Assembly: GCA_013396635.1 (NCBI GenBank) | Contig: WBMW01002338.1 | Location: forward strand, 80,168-144,167 | Source: Penelope pileata | Lineage: Eukaryota; Chordata; Aves; Galliformes; Cracidae | Reading direction: 5' to 3' | DNA: 64,000 bases | In this document: piece by piece, positions 12,690 to 25,289 of the stretch | How positions within the stretch are numbered: the stretch's first letter is position 1 | How the letters are laid out: every line of letters begins with the position of its first letter | Made by a program: the position numbers and the translations under genes | Notes under the pieces: generated by a model | What the model was told of the DNA's origin: nothing | What the model saw: only the letters and a program-made list of their open reading frames with translations | Databases searched by the model: none

Positions 12690-13110
12690 AACTATCCTCT
12701 ACACAATGGTGCACAAATAAGGACATGATTAAACCATACTGGGTGCTGAGAGGCAAACTACTGCACTATGATGTTCAAAAAGCCAGAATAATGTGATGGT
12801 TATAAAGACAGACAGCTCAGGCAAAGATTGCCTAGAGCACAGAATGATTGTCAGGATGGGCAAAAATGTAGAAAATCATGTGAGTGTGTAAGCTGCCAAA
12901 GTCAATTAATCCAAAGAACATTTTGCAACCATTAGGCTTCTATTACTGTGCATGCATCATAATTACTACGGGTCTGCGTGGATATGATGGCAGATCTTTA
13001 ACAATATCGAGTTTTCATTTGACCTTTAATTGTTTTCATTGCATTTGTTTGTGTTGAATCGTCGCAGTACCTAAAGTTTGAAAAATTGACTCCTTTATAA
13101 TTTGTCATTT
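12690..13110. promoter_or_regulatory. Candidate conserved non-coding block
   Basis: Repeat-free AT-rich block with GTCAATTAATCC near 12901, ATAATTACTACG near 12959, GACCTTTAATTG near 13021 and preserved CpGs (TCGTCGCAG near 13060). Multiple TAAT/ATTA cores at close spacing resemble developmental enhancers. Classification rests on composition and motif density only. Confidence 0.38.
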
Positions 13111-13588
13111 GAAGTGGTGCTGCAAAAGAACACTGAGATCCTCCCACAAACAAAGGCGAGGAGTCAGGAAGAGATGCTGCAGTGCTGCCCTGCCTCACAG
13201 CACCTTACAGACAGTGCATGCTGTTACCATCAGAGCCTGAAAAACATCAGGAACATGATGATCAAGGAAACTTCTGACCATAGAAAGGTACAGAGAACAC
13301 TTTTCACTTGGCAGCTTTAACTCAAGCATCCTCCTCTGCAATAGAAGGTGCAGCCAGAAACGGAGGTGAATCCAAACCTTGCAGGATAGGACTGGATCTA
13401 CATCTTGGGGCTGGCTTGAAACAATGCCACAGCAGCCCAGACCTGAACTACCAGAAACACTGCATTCATTAAAACTGAGATTTTGCCTTTGTTGCTTGGG
13501 GTTTCCTCTATCTGACAACAAACAGCAGGGTTTATGTCAAATTTAGCTTTGCACTTCCATTGGCAACCCCTCCGACCCCAAATAAAGC
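13111..13588. other. Non-coding DNA, nothing specific
   Basis: Mixed sequence. Overlapping short frames on both strands are treated as chance. Confidence 0.5.
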
Positions 13589-13623
13589 TTTTTTCTTTTT
13601 TTTTCTTTTCTTTTTTTTTTTTT
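13589..13623. repeat. T-rich low-complexity tract
   Basis: A 35-bp tract of thymines with three interrupting cytosines, directly after AATAAAGC. On the minus strand it would be an A-rich tail, but the sequence to its right shows no recognisable retrocopied gene. Confidence 0.9.
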
Positions 13624-14519
13624 AAAATCCAAGAAAGAACAAAAAATCTATTTCTCAGCTTGTTGTACTGCTGATCTGAGTAAGATGCAACAAACGTTTG
13701 TCACTTTTAGGGAAATTAAATGGGGTCCATTCTTTAAATCTGGTGAATTTTCTTTTCTGTCTTCTATTCATGTGGTTAAAACTACTGCACAGTCTTGATA
13801 GTAGGGAAAAGACATGGGGGGGTGAGTTAGCTAAATAGGCTTTGGTTTGTCCAAAAACATAAGACAGGAAACCCAGTGACTCACTATTGACTGAAACATC
13901 TGAAACATCCTGAAATGGAGCCCCAGGTCTGTGAGTTGCCCCCCAGACCTTGACCCACGTGTTGCTGTCATCTCCTACACAGCGAGTCGCTGCGGAGCAT
14001 CTGTCCCCTGAAGGTTCTCTGTTCAGTTTCCTGTCCAAGATACACTGACCTGCTGTCTCTGCAGTCATTGCTACCTTCCTGAAACTCCTTTCAGATGACT
14101 TTCAGCCTAAAACTCTCTCTGCTTCCTGTTCCCGTGATGTTTATTCTCCTGCTGTTGCCCCTGTTGTCCCCTCACTCCCTGGGAAGCGGTAAGGGCTCGA
14201 GCAGAGGACAGACTCTGGGCAGTCGGCCTTCAGCTTTGTGATCTGCCTCTCTCCTCACCATCCTCCCAGATTCTTCCTCTCCAGCCCTCGTTGTGATAGT
14301 TAGTCTGAAAAATAACAACAAGCCAGTCTTCAGGGAAGTTTCAATGAGCTGAAAGAGAGCTCTCAATTTCATGATATTTTAAAATAAAGAATGAATTCAA
14401 CATACATCAGAACCACATTGCTGATAGAAGAGGTCATCTCAGAGCATTTCCCGAGCCTTGCCTTCCTGAGGTCTTAAAGCAATTGAACAGATGGATTTCT
14501 TTAGACAAGTCATTACCTG
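13624..14519. other. Non-coding DNA, nothing specific
   Basis: Includes a 137-codon minus-strand frame (13655-14068) with no recognisable domain. No splice or promoter context supports it. Confidence 0.5.
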
Positions 14520-14589
14520 TTAATCTTTTTTTTCTGGGGAGCTGGTTGTGAACTGTAAGTTACACTTTGTTTTGTTTCCTTACCCAGAT

Positions 14590-14700
14590 GTTATTTTAAG
14601 TGTCTGAGTTCTATAATTGCGCAGCGCTCTGGGCAACCGAGACAGAGAAGCAGCATATAAATAAGGCTGCCTCGCCTCTCTGCTACCATTTATCCAGCCC
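14590..14700 (+). promoter_or_regulatory. TATA-box core-promoter-like segment
   Basis: TATAAATA at 14656-14663 lies in a GC-containing setting, not in plain AT-rich DNA. An NRF1-like word, TTGCGCAGCGC, sits about 40 bp upstream and GGGCAACCGAG lies between. Pyrimidine-rich sequence with imperfect initiator matches is found 27-32 bp downstream. A 48-codon arginine-rich frame starts at 14716, but it has no recognisable domain. It could be a promoter for an unannotated non-coding transcript, or chance. Confidence 0.2.
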
Positions 14701-15130
14701 TGTGTGCTCTCCAGGATGAGAACAGGGAGAGGCAAGGCAGCCTCTGCTAGACAGGCAGGAAGGCAGAGCCTGCTGCTTGGGAGAGTGCTGAGATGGGCAA
14801 GGCCATCTCTTCCAGGAAGGAGAAAGAACAAAAGAGTCCTTTTTGCAGGTCAGAGCATATGAGGTTATTGTTGTTAGTAGCTGTCCTTTTCTTTTTTTGC
14901 TACTTCTGAAAGAGACCGAAGACTCTGCTTTATCTGCTGCAGTTGCACATCGGCACGTGAAGGCTTCCAACATGATAGACAAGAAAGCAGCTCCACAGCC
15001 AGCATGAGCCAGGGCAGCATTTGGCATTTTAATATGTCTGCACTTCTTAGGAATGGCAAAGAGCTTTGTGCCTGACCAAACTCACAGTGCTCTCCAGCAC
15101 TCACTGCCAACTGCTGAGCTCTGGGTATTT
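14701..15130. other. Non-coding DNA, nothing specific
   Basis: Downstream of the TATA-like segment. Only a short basic 48-codon frame (14716-14862) and overlapping minus-strand frames are seen. Confidence 0.45.
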
Positions 15131-15430
15131 ACAGCTCAGCCCGTTTCCCCGAGCACAGCTCACGGCAGAGATCAATCACTGGCTGCAATGCATCCTAATG
15201 ACCAACAGAAACAATTACTTTAGGCGAAGACTCACAGGTATTTACACAAGTGAAAAGTACTTTGGAAGCCCCATTAAAACAAATGGGCCAAAATCCAAAC
15301 ATAATTTTCTCCCTGGCCAGCCTTAGCGGTGATCATAAACCATGGCTGGTTGTCATGTCATTAATTATTATCACAACTCCTTTAGCAGCATTATGGAGGC
15401 AGAGCAAAAAAGCCTTAGCTACATGTTAAA
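15131..15430. promoter_or_regulatory. Candidate conserved non-coding block
   Basis: Repeat-free and AT-rich, with AAACAATTAC near 15209, a CATTAATTATTATC run near 15359 and GATCATAAACC near 15332. Homeodomain-like cores are dense in 300 bp. Unverified. Confidence 0.33.
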
Positions 15431-15790
15431 TGGATGGCTCCGAATGAGCAGAAAGTGGGTGAGCACTCATGGGAGCACCTTTGGAAGCTCTTAGTTGTTG
15501 AAGCAATTTGTTGGAAGAATAGGGAGCTGTGTTGGGAAGGAGAGGGTGGCTCCTTGCCATGGAAAGAGCTTTCCTGGTTTGTCTATATCAAAGGCTCAGA
15601 GCTGCACTGCCTACTCATCTGATCTTAGCTCAAAAAGCTCCGCCTCATGCATTTCTAGGTACGACTTGGACATGAAGCATGATGAATAAGGTCCTCTGAT
15701 GAACAAGGAAACATAGACTGGATATCATCTGTGCCAGGCAGATTTCATCTGATGTGGGGAAAGAGGTGAACACGTGGCAATGCACGCACA
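15431..15790. other. Non-coding DNA with weak RFX-like word
   Basis: CTTGCCATGGAAAG at 15553-15566 matches the RFX X-box consensus GTTNCCATGGNAAC at 11-12 positions. Otherwise unremarkable. Confidence 0.4.
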
Positions 15791-15945
15791 TACATGCGGC
15801 TATAAATAACACAGGAGATGCTCGTGAGGTAACAGGAGCCGAAAGCCACTCCTTTGATTCAATTCATTGTCCCAGCTCATCTCTGTAATTTTATCATCCT
15901 AAAAATATTCTCACAGCCACGTTCTCTATGCAAACCATGATCATT
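15791..15945. promoter_or_regulatory. Candidate regulatory block with MEF2-consensus site
   Basis: CTATAAATAA at 15800-15809 fits the MEF2 consensus YTAWWWWTAR exactly. It is followed within about 60 bp by CCTTTGATTC (TCF/LEF-like) and then TGTAATTTTATC. The short repeat-free block is flanked by ordinary sequence. Confidence 0.3.
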
Positions 15946-18900
15946 TCAAACAAAACACAGTGTGCTGGTAGGTGCTGCTACCAAAGAGCAGGAACAAAGC
16001 CGGACCCACCTCTTGCTGCTGAGCTGGTGATAACAGCAATGATAAGAAACGATTGTCAAATCTTGGTGGCTGCTCTTTAATGGAGGAGACAACAGGCCAG
16101 TAGTTCTGTGTAAGAAGATGATGATCTTCTCTTATGCCTCTTTTGAAGCAGGATGGCCAAGGCAGGGACTCCCCAAACCACAAAACACAGAAATCAGACT
16201 GAATGAGGAGGCTTGGAAACCACCAAACCTTAAAGTGTGTATATACAAGAGATCTCCAGGTACTCAGACATCTGAACAGAGGCAAAAAGTTCTGCTTCTA
16301 TAGCAGATGGACTGTGTTTAATGCCCGGGTCTACCAAAGCAGCACCAACCTGTGCAGATGGGGGAAGCAAAGGAGCCAGCAGCAGGTGGGGCGTGCAGGG
16401 CTCCATCAGCTCCCGGGAACTGCCCCCTTCTATCTGCTGTAAACCAGCATGCAGCAGGGCCAGCTTGGACAGCGTGACAGCATGGCAAGAGCCAGTACAT
16501 ACACTAGAAATCTGGTAGCTTGGTTTATGTTTAGTTTGTTTTCCTGTGGTTTTGTGCTAGGAAAAAAAAAAAAGTTCTGAGAGACTGCATTGAGCAACAA
16601 AGACACCATTATCACATTAAGTGTCTGACCCGAAGTCTGCTGACATCCACAGAAGTCTTTTAGTGACTCTAACAGGCAGCGGACCAAGCCTGCAGAGAGT
16701 ACCACACACCACGCCACTTAAAATCAAGACAAACCCAGTCAGCTTTGCAAAGAAACCAGATTTACTCCTCTGCCACCTCCTCAGACCCTGCCAGTGCCTG
16801 GGATCTGGCTCTGAGGGCTGGTGGCTGTAGGCCTCTCCTGCACACACAGCACCTAGAACTGGCTCTTGCAGATCCCCCCGTGCAACAGGGCCCTGCCATG
16901 CCATGCTGATGTGGTGACCTGAGGCCACCTCCTGGACTCAATGGATTTCTCAAGGGACTCAATGTGAGTGACAGCAAAGAGCTTCAAACATGCTGCAGAT
17001 GGTTCTAGCTCTAACACAGAGGTTCTCATCTCCCCACACATCCATGGGAGAGTTTGGATTTCTGAGGACCCCTCTGAGAAGGTGCCATCCCTCTCCTCAC
17101 AGCAGGGCAGGTCCCATCAACTCCTGTGCTGCAGGTTGAAAGCAAGCATCTGACACTGGGTTTTGGGTGGCAGACAGGTGGGCTGGAGCTGGACTATTCA
17201 ACATGTGCCATGTCCTGGGGCAAAGCGTGGGTGAAGTCCACTCCTTGCATCCATCCCTGACCTGGGCAGCATTTATTCCCTGCCCTGCTATCAGTGCGCA
17301 TTCAGTTCTGAGCCAAAGGCAACAGGGCTGTGTCAAACCCATTCTGGGCAATCGGCCCCTAATGCAGTGTGTTATTTGCTGGGTTATTGGAGATATGGTG
17401 CCAGGCCCTGTAACACAAATCATTTCTGAAAGAAAAATTACTCTACAGTGTCAACAGCACAGAGCTCCAGATAGGCCAGAAGAAAACAAGCTGCAAGGCA
17501 TTTTGCAGAGATGAAGGAATGGAAAGGCTCTTTGCCTGCATTTTACCTTGCACAGATGGAGAAGAAATATGTGGGCACTCTGACACTCCCCACCCTTAAT
17601 AGATGTCCCAGGGCTGAATCCTCGTTCACCATGTTGAAAATGTAGGGGCAAGCCTGCAACTCACAGTCTTCCATAATGGAAGCAGCCATTTGTACAGAGA
17701 TGTGAAATATTTAGACACAGAGTGTTTCATCTCACTTAAATTAATGTCACTTAACACTTGGAAAACTTCTATATACCAGATCACTAGAGATTCAGATCCC
17801 TGCCGTGTCCAAAATTATCCAGAAAAGAATGTGTCTGTTTTCTGTGCGACAAATGCTCAATTGCAGATTTTCTGGACAATAAAACCCTGGCCTAGCCTAT
17901 TTCATTATTCAGCTGACTGGTGGAAGAATATGAAGCTGCAGAAATCTAAAGCCATGTGCTGGGAACTCTGGAGTAAATTGCAAATGCTGGCCTTAAAAAG
18001 ACACCAAATAAGCTATTCAGAAGCTTACACTTATGGATAATGATCATTTAATGATGATGCAAAGAAGTGCCATATTTGCTCTAATACTCTTTCCTCATAA
18101 GGCCAAAAATACATTCTTCCTTAAGGCTACATGAAACAGGAGTGTTCTTCATGCCAGAGTTTTAACCCAAGATCTCAACCCTACAGTGGAAGGCAAATGG
18201 CCAAACTCATTCATGTCATGGCTCCCAGATGAGCATACATTTCCTGCCGTAAAACTGCAATGTTGAAAAAGGTCTAAGTGGCACCTCTAGGTGTAACCTA
18301 CAGTACCAAGGTCCTTGTTCCCTCCTCTCCTGCCCCAGGCACCTCCAGGAAGGCAGTCACACCTTTGCCATGGGCCCTTACACTCACACCTGGAGCCCAG
18401 CTAGTTGGCCAGAGCTGGCAACCAAATATATTCTCCTGGATTAGACAGTTATTAGCCACAATATACTTCCAGCACTAGCTAACTTGTAATTACGCTACTA
18501 ATTACATCACCACTTGAGTACCATCCACCATTTCTGGAACTCTCTCACTAATCAAACACTGTCCTTGGGGCGTGAAAAATATGCTGACATGGAGCAGCAG
18601 GAGCAACAAATCTCAGCATCCGTGTTATCACAGGATCCCCATTGAACTGCTGCTGATCACATGAGCCTGCAGAGCCCCAGCATGCTTCAGCCAACTCAAA
18701 CTGTGCCTCTATTCACACTGCAGCAGCCAGCATAGCCCAAACCGCCAAGGAGATGTGGGAAGGAAGCATCCTCCACACCAGGGCGAGCTCTGGTCCCCGA
18801 GGACTCACGCCAGGAGGAGATACAAGCTCATGGCTGATTCAGAAGAGGCTGAAAACTCTCCCCCTGCTCTGAGTTTTGCTCATCCAGCCCAGGCCACTCC

Positions 18901-21419
18901 TTGTGCGGAGTCACTGCTGTTCTGCAAAAGCATTATTTCTACAGCCTGGAGAGCTGGCAGCACGTGGTGGCACCCAGACACCGGCCTGGGACACTGCCCA
19001 GAAGGCAGCGTGGGGGCATGGTGCACACGGGTTCCTTCCCCCCAGCACAGGTCAGCTCCAAAGGTCCCTGGGCTGGCTGCTCAGGTAGAACAGCCCCTGC
19101 TCTGCCAGCCAGCAGCCCTGCTGTTGGGACATCAGGCTGCTTGGAGCCAGTCCCATATAGAAGTGTTTTTCTTGCAACACATTAGGAGACCTCAGCTAGC
19201 CTCTGCCTGACAGTGATACTTTCCTCCAGAAGTTCTCACTGGCTCCAATTTCACCCAGAGACCAAATCCAGACACCTCAAAGCCAGTGGAGGGAGGTGTT
19301 CACCCAGGATGGATTTCTGCAAGTGCTGAGGGATGTCTCCTGGCACCCTGCAGGCTGAGCACTGAACTTAAGGCTGGGGACAGCGGTGATGGAAATGCAA
19401 ATCATTTGCCTAGTGAGTGGACAAACCCTTTGCTAGCTGTTTTCACTGGGTTTTCAGTGGAATTATCTTGATCTCTCCTGCCAGGTTTCTGCTATTTCTC
19501 TGTGTTCTTCCTGCCAGTGTCATCATCGCAGCTAGCCCCTGCCTGCTCAGGAGATTTATGGGATGGATATTTTTGTGCATGGTGCTCTTGAGATGTCTGA
19601 AAAATGTTCCTGTGAACCAGGCACTGATGTATCACTCTCCAGAGAAGATAAATTTCTGCCTGCTTCCTTTGTCCCTCTATTACGGTAAGGTGTGAATACA
19701 GATTTGTTTGGAAAGGTTGGGTTATAAGCATAACATGCCTTTCTCTTCCTATATAATTCAGCAATTTCCATTTCACAGTGAAAACACAAGAGATCAGCAT
19801 TTGAACACATACTTGGCTTACTTAGCTGAAGATGTCTCGTAATTGTCCAATGTTAACTTTGCCTTTGGGATTTTCTGTCCAATTTTCACAACATGGGAGA
19901 ATTCACTTTGTCATTGGCAGCAGCTCCACACACACCCTGCTCTGTCCCTGCCCACACCCAGGTAAGACCCAGGGCAGGGACAGTCCCAGGCTTCTGCAGG
20001 GCGTTCTGATCACGTGCAGTGAGAGGCAACAGAGCCCTCCCTGCCTGCAGCCCCCGAGCAGCCAGCTAACCTGAGTGCCCATTGCAGCTGATGGAAACGC
20101 TATGTAATGGGGCTCTGGGGCCAGCCAAAAGTGATGAATGAAAACGATTGGAAGGTAGCACAGCCAGAGCTGTGACTGCTGCATAAATCCCAACAAGATA
20201 AATCCTCTGTGGTCTCAGCCACATCCTCTTGCATCCCACTCCTCCTGGAGGAAAACAAACCAGATCTCTTCCCAGGCTCTGCCAGAGGAGACTTTGGTGC
20301 TATGGAAGGGCAGGACAGCTGCTGCCATGCAGGAAAAGGGCAAGCATTTAGTTTATAATTAACAGTTCCCCTCTTTCCCCAGCTCCTTAAGCCCCTGGTG
20401 GGAGCCACCTCCTGAGAGCAGGAGGAGAAGCACAAGCAAAGAATGATGATTACCATGACAAACACATATTTGGTTTGTGGGAAATACAACTCCACGCGCT
20501 GTCAGCTCCCAGCCTGGCAGCCTCAAGACACTGCTGCTCCTGCTGCAGCAGTGCTGCAGTCTGCATGCACAGAGCTGGTGAGCTCAGAGAGGAGAGATGA
20601 TTGCTCTCCCTTTGTGGGACTTCAAGGCAGGCTACATACGAAGACCAACAGCTTTACAAAGTGCTCCCCGCTCCAGGGCCCACTGCTCTTGCTTTCCAGT
20701 TCCAGGCAAGCTCTGCCAGTCCTTGCAAGCAGACAAATCTTCAGTGACAGCTGAAGCAAAGAGGCCTCCTCCTGCACTTGCATCTGCAGCTCTGCTGTCC
20801 TCATAGAGCCTGGCCAGGCTGCCACAGGCGGGTCCCCACAGGCACCAGGGGTGCTCGGGTGGCCAAGCACTCAGTCCTCCCTCTGTCCCCTTGCTAATCT
20901 TGAAACACTAGAAAAGTATTGCTTCATCACAAAACAAAGCAAAGAAAGCACAAGTGTAGGAATACTGTCAATGAACAGTTTGCAAAAGAGCTGAAAGCAC
21001 AGGACTGCTTTCAAGATAAACTCACAATATTTTCCAGGACAAGGAACCCACAGGAAACTCTTCCATCAGCTTGTTGGCAGCTCCCACGCTGAGTGCCAGT
21101 AATCTAGCAGCAAGGAACTGCCATCCAGCACGTTACAGGTTCAGCAGCTCACTAGTTTCACCTCTCCTAGGGTTGTGGTAACCTCATTACTCATTCCAGA
21201 CATTACTCATGTCTGTAACAAAACTTTACCTGCACACTCATTTTGTACCAAAAGCAATTACCCCCTGATGGCAGCAGATGAGACATCCAACTGATCAGCT
21301 GTGGGTGAAGTCAGAAGAATTTGGCCTAAGCAAACCTCACTTCTGCCCCCACATTCTCACTACCCAGCATTTCCTTACTGAGGACAGCGCAGGGCACAGC
21401 GTGGAAACCTTCATCCCAC
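15946..21419. other. Long featureless non-coding stretch
   Basis: About 5.5 kb of GC-moderate sequence with an A12 run at 16562-16573, a POU octamer ATGCAAAT at 19395-19402 and a donor-like CAG|GTAAGA near 19960. Overlapping frames up to 151 codons (18755-19210) have no domain. No repeat family recognised. Confidence 0.45.
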
Positions 21420-21900
21420 CACCCACTAGTTTGAAACACTGATATTCAATTTGCAATTAAAAAGAGAGAACAGAAGCAAAATGAAGAGTAAAATTTTTAC
21501 ATTGCTGTAAACTGCCAGCTTGCCTGAACTGTGAAGTCCCCAGACTATTTTGGGATAATTCGGCACCTTTCAACTGTCACACAGAATTTCATGGGGGATG
21601 ATGCTTGGCATTGTTTATGTGACATTAGCTTCACCTTTTCATCCTACTGGGGACCATCAAATGCAAAATTGGATTATATTTGGCAGATCACATTATATAT
21701 GGGGAAGTGAGAAATATTGCTGTATCACAATTGATTTTCCCAAAGGCACCAGGCAACCTCTGATATTTTGATACCGAGACGATAAATAATTTTCCGCTGG
21801 TAATTTCCATATTCAGTAAGCTGAGAAGTTTTTCTCAGTATGCAAATCAGGTTTATTTAAAGCACCATTTTATGTTGCCTACAATTAGATTGATCTGGAT
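21420..21900. promoter_or_regulatory. Candidate conserved block with POU octamer
   Basis: About 480 bp, AT-rich, repeat-free and nearly CpG-free except a few kept sites. It contains a perfect octamer ATGCAAAT at 21840-21847, CAATTTGCAATTAAAAAG near 21449, TAAATAATTTTCC near 21784 and ACAATTAGATTG near 21880. It is one of the most enhancer-like pieces of the window by inspection. Confidence 0.42.
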
Positions 21901-22589
21901 GGCTGCAGGAGGACGCCTGTCTTGGTGACACGGAATGGGCAGGAGCAGAGGTGTGCCCTTCATGCAGCAGAGCCTTCGACCCAAACCAGATTGGCTCATT
22001 GGGCTCATCACAGATGGGCAAGAGATGTGCCAGGCAGCAGCATGGGGAAAAGCAAGAGTTTCTCCCAAAAAACAAAAGCTCTGACACGGGTTGCTACCCT
22101 TAGAGACTCACGTTGTGATTGTTTTATTTTGTTATATATATTTAGAATCTAAATATTAGGCAGCCAACATAGTCAAGCTCACAGACACCATTGTCAAACA
22201 ATACAAGAATGCAATATCCCAAAGCTGAATAATGAATATGATTAGAGACGTAAAAAGGGAGACGTGGACTCGATTGTACTGAAAAAGAGAAGCCTGGCAC
22301 TGCCTTCAGTGGGACCTATGTCTCCTTCATGCTACCAGTCAGAAGCCACTTTGCTAGTTGGATGGACAGGGTTGGAGGTGGCTGCTCCCCAGACCTCCAC
22401 TGGGTGTTGGATGCCAACAGAACCATCCACAGCTCCTCCTGAACCTGTGGCTCTGCAGATCACAGAGCCTGTGCAATGACAGAGCCTGTCCTCCCCCAGG
22501 GAGCGCAGCCTTCCCCCAGCCTCAGCACCACAACAAAGGGAAAGAGCAGAGCCTGAGCCAGCTACAAGTTGCTGTTCCTTGAGGTTGTT
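21901..22589. other. GC-richer spacer
   Basis: Separates two AT-rich blocks. No recognisable element. Confidence 0.5.
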
Positions 22590-22990
22590 ACAAAAAGGAT
22601 AAACTTTATTAGTGAGTGTTGTCTAGAGTTTAATAAGTGCTCACATGTATTATTAATCTGAAATATTAACCCCAAATCCTATAATAAAGTGACTCAAGCA
22701 TTTCAAGCCATCTCGGAGGATCGCAAAAATCCTTGCAAGTTACTAATTAAGCTACATTGGAGCAATTGTTCAATAAATTTTACAGTCAAGTTTTGTCTCT
22801 TTAGAAAGGGCAGGCTACAAATTTATGCAACATAAAATGGAAGGGAATGGATTTGGAGCATATTCTGTATATAGTATGTGCCTAACAAGTGGGAATAACA
22901 ACATTAACAGTGCTTTGAGATAATAGACTATTTAAATTCATATTTATAGAAGCTGTAGACTAATATGCAGTGATCTACAGATGAGATGTG
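22590..22990. promoter_or_regulatory. Candidate conserved non-coding block
   Basis: Strongly AT-rich and repeat-free, with TATTATTAATCTG near 22650, TACTAATTAAGC near 22741, CAATTGTTCAATAAATTTT near 22764 and CTATTTAAATTC near 22928. Closely spaced homeodomain and SOX-like (CAATTGTT) words. It lies 0.7 kb from the octamer block and may form one regulatory cluster with it. Confidence 0.4.
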
Positions 22991-24600
22991 GTTTCCCTGA
23001 GGGCACGAACCAGACTACGCAGGAATACACATTTCGAATAGAGGAAATCTCACACGGTTCTCCTAGGCTGAGACACCCAGTGAACTGCCCCTGTTCTGGT
23101 TCAGCAGCAAACAACAGATGCTCCTGTCTGCATGGAAACAGGTTCACCCAGTCCCAGCGAGGGCCTTCAATGTGCTTCGTGGTTGGCATAAGTATATATT
23201 AAAAAGTCATCATAGGAATCTATTAGCAACACGTCTGGCACTCCGGTGCTTTATGCAATGGATTTTTGCAGGTCAGAGTATGCAAAGCTCTCATCGGTGG
23301 TTACAGCAATCCCAGCTGCGTGACGGGAACCCAGCCCTGCTCATTTCCACAACTGGAAGATGAATTTTGTAAGGATAAACTCTACATCTAGCAGAGCTCA
23401 GGTTCTGGTGGCCAGCCAATTCCTAAAGCCTTAGGAAGCCTCTTCTTTTCCTCCGTACACAGCTGAACCAGCACTGGCATGTGATGAAAACAGCGAATCC
23501 CCTCTCTGAGCCAACACAAAATTGTTTCATTCCTGGGCTGCCAACGGCTGCGTTGTAGCATTGTCTCACCAGACCTGGAGCTGGGTGCAGTTTGGACAGC
23601 AGTTATTGTGACTGTGCAACACCACATCCTGGCTTTTGATCTCCAGCGCTGGCGTAAACCAGGTCCCCAGGGACCAGAAGTCCCTCAGGGGAGAGTTACT
23701 GTGGCTCACATCAAACGCTGCTGGGAAGCACAGATCCAGTGTTCAGTGGCAGTATCGTATTTCCACTTGTCTGCAGCATTACAACGCCAATGATTTATTC
23801 ATTCACTTATTCCACTCTTTGCATACAGAGTGTAACTCAGGGCAAGCAAGACGTGTCTTGCTGCAGCTACATTCACTGTGGGTTTTGGGGAACCCACAGT
23901 GCCGTCCCAGCAGGGCAAGGGATGGCCCCAGGCACCAGCACTGCTCCTCAGATCCACAACACACACCATAGGTTGGCGGGGGGCAAAGCAGAGAAGGGGA
24001 TTCCTTGGGGAGCAGCACCCCATGGCTGGGCAGAAGCAGGAAGGGTGAGAGAGAGACAGGAAAGGGAAAGTACAGCAGCTGTCCCCATGATGAAATTCAG
24101 GACTTTCCTGGGACTTTCTCAGTGGGCTGATGAGAAGTACTAAGACACGAAGGAAGTCTTGCAATGCTCTTGTCCCTTGGACTGCTATAATTACTCTTTG
24201 TAGTGCTGCTAGGCAAAGAGATTAATCTGGAAAACACATCGCTTCAGCCTGTTTACAGAGAAAGGACACTCAGACCCTAATGGGTGCTACTCTTCCTCAC
24301 CAAACCTTCCCACAGAACCCTGGTGCAGGAAGCTGGGAGCGTGGCCCTATGTGTCCCCTCTCGCATCCCCTGCCTTCCCCATGACCCTGGTGCAGCCCCG
24401 AGGTCATGGGACATGTCCCCAGCCCAGACCCTGAGCGATGTGCTGGCAGTGCGCAGAGCCACCTCCATACCCAGGAGGGCCACGGGGTGCCAGGCAGCCC
24501 AGGAAGGCCCCCAGCCCTGCTGAGGGGGCTCCTACAACTCTGACCTCATAGAGCCACTTGCCTGTGGCCATCCTCACAGTGGCTGCTTACACAAACCCAA
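22991..24600. other. Non-coding DNA, nothing specific
   Basis: GC-moderate. Open frames on both strands overlap (for example 23739-24143 plus and 23799-24164 minus), as expected by chance. No repeat recognised. Confidence 0.5.
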
Positions 24601-25130
24601 ACCAGAACGCTTCTCAAAGTTACAGTTTTAAATTAAATTCCTAGGGCAAGACCTGAGTCATCCCATCTTGGGTTGTTCATTAATTTTAACCATGTTTTCT
24701 AGTTTTCAGAACCAGGAGTTACAACTCTCACGTGTTTCTGCCTCAGCTTTCCAGGGGATGAGCATGAACCCTGATGGGTCTCTGTGGCACAGCATCTGCC
24801 TCGGAGTGCAGTGAGGAACCGAGGCACAGAGTCACAGCTACCAGGGCAGAAACACCAGGTAAAAACGGGTTACACTGCCGCCTAACTCTATTTGTGCTAA
24901 TATTGAAGAAGAAACATGACGTTGGGTCAAGTTAACGGCATCCCCAAGACAAGGACTCAGTTCGGAGAGCCCTTACACATTTGATTAAGGATTCACCAAA
25001 ATACCTTTCAGAGCCAACCCCAAGATATCGCCGTGCCAGTGATCTGTTAGCAATGTTATTGCCAGGATGCAACAGTCTTTATCAGTTTTCTTTTTAAAAT
25101 TCAAATGGGAGGTGAGGTGCATCAGGTAAT
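24601..25130. promoter_or_regulatory. Candidate conserved non-coding block
   Basis: Two AT-rich subsegments (24620-24720 and 24870-25130) with TAAATTAAATTCC near 24630, TTCATTAATTTTAACC near 24677, TTGATTAAGG near 24981 and GTTAACGGC near 24931. CpGs are retained in the second subsegment. No repeat. Confidence 0.35.
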
Positions 25131-25289
25131 GTGTACTCCGACAAGGAACAAGCGCAATGCACGTGTGCAGAGGGAGCATTGGGGTACAAGTGCCTTGGGA
25201 CCCCCATGTTCCCACAACCTGCCCTGTTCCCCACATGCCAGCTGCAGCAGGAAACTGAAAGCGATGCTGCAGCCACCTCTGCCTGCTGT

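Noticed and set aside
13580..13623. AATAAA plus T-rich tract as a processed pseudogene end
   Set aside because: Orientation is inconsistent (AATAAA on plus, tail on minus) and no gene-like sequence is next to it.
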